Shown here: positions 61,257-64,000 of the stretch, piece by piece | Position numbering within the stretch: position 1 is the stretch's first letter | How the letters are laid out: every line of letters begins with the position of its first letter | Origin: Taibaiella sp. | GTDB taxonomy: Bacteria > Bacteroidota > Bacteroidia > Chitinophagales > Chitinophagaceae | DNA: 64,000 bases | Assembly (NCBI GenBank): GCA_016786705.1 | Contig: JAEUVV010000006.1 | Location: forward strand, 558,001-622,000 | Direction of reading: 5' to 3' | Position numbers and translations under genes: made by a program | Notes under the pieces: model-generated | What the model saw: the letters and a program-made list of their open reading frames with translations, nothing else | What the model was told of the DNA's origin: nothing | Databases searched by the model: none

Positions 61257-63461
61257 ATGAAACGCAAACCAATACTATTTTTATTAGCAGCCACACTGGC
61301 CTTTACCAGTGTTCAGACCAATGACGTTTTAGCACAAAGTCGGGAAAAAGACAAATACGGAAAACGAGCAGATGACCCTGTTGCCAAATTAGGTTATCAG
61401 AAAAAATTGCGTTGGGCAGATGGATTGTTTAAAGAAGGAAGTTTTTCAAATGCTGAGGAGTATTATGCTCAATTGCTTAATGAACAACCGCGTAATCCCT
61501 ATTTGAAATACCAGATAGCAGAGTGTCAATGGTACCTGAGAGATTATGGTCCGGCGGCAAAAAGCTATGGCGAAGCTTATGATATAGCAAAAGCGGTTTA
61601 CCCCGAAGCTAAATATAAGCAAGCGTTGATGTTGAAAATGAATGGTGATTATGAGGAAGCGATCGCGGCCTTTGAAAAATTTAAAAAAGATAATCCCAAG
61701 CCTACTAAAGAGATAAAGCCTCTGATAAAGCAAAGTGACCTGGAAATCAAGGGTTGCCACCTGGGTATGAGGTCTATTGCCAATCCTGAAGCAGCAAGCA
61801 TTGCCAAGTTGGGTACTAATATCAACTCTGTTAACACAGAATTGTCTCCATTCCCATTAGGTGATACCGCTTTATTGTTTGCAACAATGCACTACGACAG
61901 GCAAGCGGATAAGATTGAAAATAAAAGAGCGGAGTATGTATCTCGTTTTGTAGTTTCCAGCAAGGATAAATTTAATGAGAGAGATACTTTCCAATGGGCA
62001 TTACCATTTATGGATGGAAAATTCAATGATTCCAAGTTTCACGTAGGTAATGGTTACCTGGCTGAAGGTGGAGATCGCTTTTTCTTTTCAAAATGCCTGG
62101 ATAAGAAAGGAGATACAGCACGTTTGTGCCGCATTTTTGTGTCAGAATTTAAAGATGACCGTTGGGGCACCCCACAGGAGTTAGGTTTTGGTATCAATGA
62201 AAGAAATTCATCCAGTACCCATCCTTGTATCGTTAAAATAGGTAAAAAGGAAATCTTATTCTTCTCTTCTAACAGGAAACTGCAAAGTCGTGGCGGATTT
62301 GATATCTGGTACTCTGTTTACGATCCGCGCCTGAAAACATACCGCCGTCCTCAAAACGTAGGTAAGCAAATCAATACAAAAGGCAACGAGGTCACTCCTT
62401 ATTTCGATAACAGGACTAACAAACTGTACTTCTCTTCCGATGGTTGGGAAACAATGGGTGGATTAGATGTTTTTGAAGCTACTATGGCCGGTAACAGTCC
62501 TTCCCGCTACACTGCGGTAAAAAACATGGGTTACCCGATCAACACTTCAGCAGATGATATGTATTTCATCCTGGACACTTATGGTAAACCGGACGGTTAC
62601 CTGGTATCAAACCGTGTAGGTTCTGTTGCTTTAAAAAACCCAACCTGTTGTGATGACATCTTCAGAGTACAGTTTGAGCCTAAATTAAAAGTAGTAGGTA
62701 AAGTTGTTGATGCCAAAACCCAGGAGCTGGTAAAAGAAACAGTGGTAACAATGACCGATGAAAACGGAAACATGGTACCATTTAATTCTACCGACGGTAA
62801 GTTTGAGTTTAACACGCCAAGAGGACATGCCTACTCTTTTGTTGCGAGTAAACCACAATATAGCTCTTCCAGTGCGACTGTTAATACTGAAGGCGTAAAA
62901 AGAGAAGATAAGGATAATACTGTAGAGATTGAATTGTATGTTAATAAAATTGACAATACAGGATTCCGTATCGATAACGTGTTCTACGACTTTAATGAGT
63001 CTGCTTTACGCCCTGAGTCATTAACTGACCTGGAGAAATTAGCAACTTTGTTAAGAAATAATCCTTCTTTACGTACCGAGATCTACTCTTATACTGATGG
63101 TAAAGGAACACCGGATTATAACGAGCCGTTGTCTGTAGCAAGAGCTGAATCAGTATTGAATTACCTGGTTAATAGTGGCGGTATTGACAGATCCCGTATC
63201 TCCATTCACGGTAGAGGCGAAGCGAATAAGGTAGCCCAGGAAACGATCAATAATAAAGATAACGCTGCAGGACGCCAGTTAAACCGTCGTACAGAGTTTA
63301 AAATATTTGATGATGAAAGCAAGCGCATGATCTTTGATTCTGCGAAACCTGGAACAATCGGCAGCCAGGAGAAAAACCTGCAAGTCGACACAGAAAGTGC
63401 GACGGACGAAGTGGATGAAGATTCCAACCTGTCCAGACCAGGTAGTCGTGTAAACAAATAG
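61257..63461 (+). CDS. PorE-like OmpA family protein (TPR, PD40, CRD, OmpA)
   Basis: A 734-residue periplasmic/outer-membrane protein with a signal peptide (about 1-26, ending VLAQ). TPR helices (about 50-140) contain AEEYYAQLLNEQPRNPYLKYQ and GDYEEAIAAFEKF. PD40-type propeller units follow (about 190-450; FFSSNRKLQSRGGFDIWYS, LYFSSDGWETMGGLDVFEA), then a carboxypeptidase-regulatory-like domain (about 470-560). The C-terminal OmpA domain (about 570-680) has YDFNESALRPES, IYSYTDGKGTPDYNEPLS and RISIHGRGEANKV for peptidoglycan binding. This domain order equals that of Porphyromonas PorE, which anchors the T9SS PorP partner. It ends at a terminator. Confidence 0.9.
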   Translation: MKRKPILFLLAATLAFTSVQTNDVLAQSREKDKYGKRADDPVAKLGYQKKLRWADGLFKEGSFSNAEEYYAQLLNEQPRNPYLKYQIAECQWYLRDYGPAAKSYGEAYDIAKAVYPEAKYKQALMLKMNGDYEEAIAAFEKFKKDNPKPTKEIKPLIKQSDLEIKGCHLGMRSIANPEAASIAKLGTNINSVNTELSPFPLGDTALLFATMHYDRQADKIENKRAEYVSRFVVSSKDKFNERDTFQWALPFMDGKFNDSKFHVGNGYLAEGGDRFFFSKCLDKKGDTARLCRIFVSEFKDDRWGTPQELGFGINERNSSSTHPCIVKIGKKEILFFSSNRKLQSRGGFDIWYSVYDPRLKTYRRPQNVGKQINTKGNEVTPYFDNRTNKLYFSSDGWETMGGLDVFEATMAGNSPSRYTAVKNMGYPINTSADDMYFILDTYGKPDGYLVSNRVGSVALKNPTCCDDIFRVQFEPKLKVVGKVVDAKTQELVKETVVTMTDENGNMVPFNSTDGKFEFNTPRGHAYSFVASKPQYSSSSATVNTEGVKREDKDNTVEIELYVNKIDNTGFRIDNVFYDFNESALRPESLTDLEKLATLLRNNPSLRTEIYSYTDGKGTPDYNEPLSVARAESVLNYLVNSGGIDRSRISIHGRGEANKVAQETINNKDNAAGRQLNRRTEFKIFDDESKRMIFDSAKPGTIGSQEKNLQVDTESATDEVDEDSNLSRPGSRVNK

Positions 63462-63482
63462 TAAATTGATTCGATTTTTTAT

Positions 63483-63517
63483 AAAGGTTTGCCATAATTT
63501 TGGCAAACCTTTTTTTA
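63483..63517 (+). terminator. Terminator of the PorP/PorE-like operon
   Basis: A perfect 12-bp stem AAAGGTTTGCCA/TGGCAAACCTTT (63483-63494 with 63501-63512) is followed by a T-run up to 63517. Confidence 0.88.
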
Positions 63518-63535
63518 TAGATAAGCCAATTCAAT

Positions 63536-64000
63536 ATGAATTATACAAAGATTAATATACAGGCTACTGAGGTTGCTGACCGGGAGTTATGGCTGGGCAT
63601 ATTGAGCCAGCAGGAAGCCATCATAGGCCTGGAAGAATTAGATCATGGAGGCATTATCGCTTACACAACTAATTGGGAAAGTATACAAGACGAGATTGAG
63701 CACTGGAGCCGGCAAACCAAAGTTCCCTTTGTATTAAGTGAAGAAGCAGAGCAGAACTGGAATGCTACCTGGGAGTCGAATTTTGACCCTGTGGTGATAG
63801 AAGGCTTTTGTAGTGTCCGGGCCGATTTTCACGCGCCTATAGCCGGGGTCGTGTATGATATCCGCATCACGCCTAAAATGTCTTTCGGTACCGGTCATCA
63901 TGCTACTACAAGGTTAATGATGACGCAGATGAAAGACCTTGATTTTAAGAATAAATCGGTATTTGATTACGGTTCCGGCACCGGCATCCTGGCGATCCTG
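63536..64000 (+). CDS. prmA: Ribosomal protein L11 methyltransferase, N-terminal part (cut by right edge)
   Basis: PrmA methylates ribosomal protein L11 using S-adenosylmethionine. The first 155 codons are visible, from ATG at 63536 (MNYTKINIQATEVADRELW). The substrate-binding N-domain ends with EQNWNATWESNFDPVVI near residues 74-90. The methyltransferase part begins with MSFGTGHHATTRLMM and the SAM loop VFDYGSGTGILAIL at the window edge. All of these are PrmA hallmarks. The gene continues beyond 64000. Confidence 0.93.
   Translation, partial: MNYTKINIQATEVADRELWLGILSQQEAIIGLEELDHGGIIAYTTNWESIQDEIEHWSRQTKVPFVLSEEAEQNWNATWESNFDPVVIEGFCSVRADFHAPIAGVVYDIRITPKMSFGTGHHATTRLMMTQMKDLDFKNKSVFDYGSGTGILAIL

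Overview
The window comes from a member of the Bacteroidota, most likely a soil or water bacterium of the Chitinophagaceae kind. The evidence is type IX secretion (T9SS)/gliding genes, four exported proteins with T9SS C-terminal sorting domains, two TonB-dependent receptors, almost no Shine-Dalgarno sequences, and many promoters of the phylum's own type (-7 box TAnnTTTG). No rRNA, tRNA, CRISPR, prophage or transposase was seen. The genome is moderate in GC. Genes lie in short operons separated by strong hairpin terminators.

Layout. 1-2066: end of the gld motor operon (gldM C-terminus, a free-standing copy of the last GldM domain, gldN). 2248-4296 (minus): recA, an HU-type protein, methylmalonyl-CoA epimerase. 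4415-10619 (plus): cysteine desulfurase and an IscA-type protein, then heme O synthase, two oxidase subunit III proteins, subunit IV, a Sco copper chaperone, a DUF420 protein and a cupin. 10754-13561 (minus): a T9SS-sorted protein and a BtuB-like TonB receptor. 13667-18649 (plus): a tandem array of three mosaic lipoproteins, with the tail of a lost copy, next to a large T9SS-exported alpha/beta hydrolase. 18952-25301: a universal stress protein facing a minus operon tilS-murF-ygjV-like-repeat protein, then hemA. 25484-32694 (plus): ferrochelatase and a luciferase-like oxidoreductase, a TonB receptor, recG. 32937-37282 (plus): YqeY, a composite palindromic repeat, CvpA, a TrpG/PabA amidotransferase, parE, a small secreted protein. 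37378-41492 (minus): nadB and a prolyl oligopeptidase. 41616-43016 (plus): a beta-CASP nuclease. 43093-48766 (minus): a stress-protein/DUF1275 operon, a two-component system, a TIGR02757 protein and a cyclophilin. 48977-56015 (minus): a giant beta-propeller T9SS type B substrate, a metallo-hydrolase and an S9 peptidase. 56264-64000 (plus): nadA, a second type B substrate with PorP/SprF and a PorE-like OmpA protein, and the start of prmA.

Common threads. The window holds parts of the T9SS motor at one end, a PorP/PorE-like outer-membrane module at the other, and four cargo proteins between them. The most unusual items are the stand-alone GldM D4 protein between gldM and gldN, the mosaic lipoprotein array beside the exported hydrolase, and three ATTGTCAT repeats between the divergent heme genes hemA and hemH.
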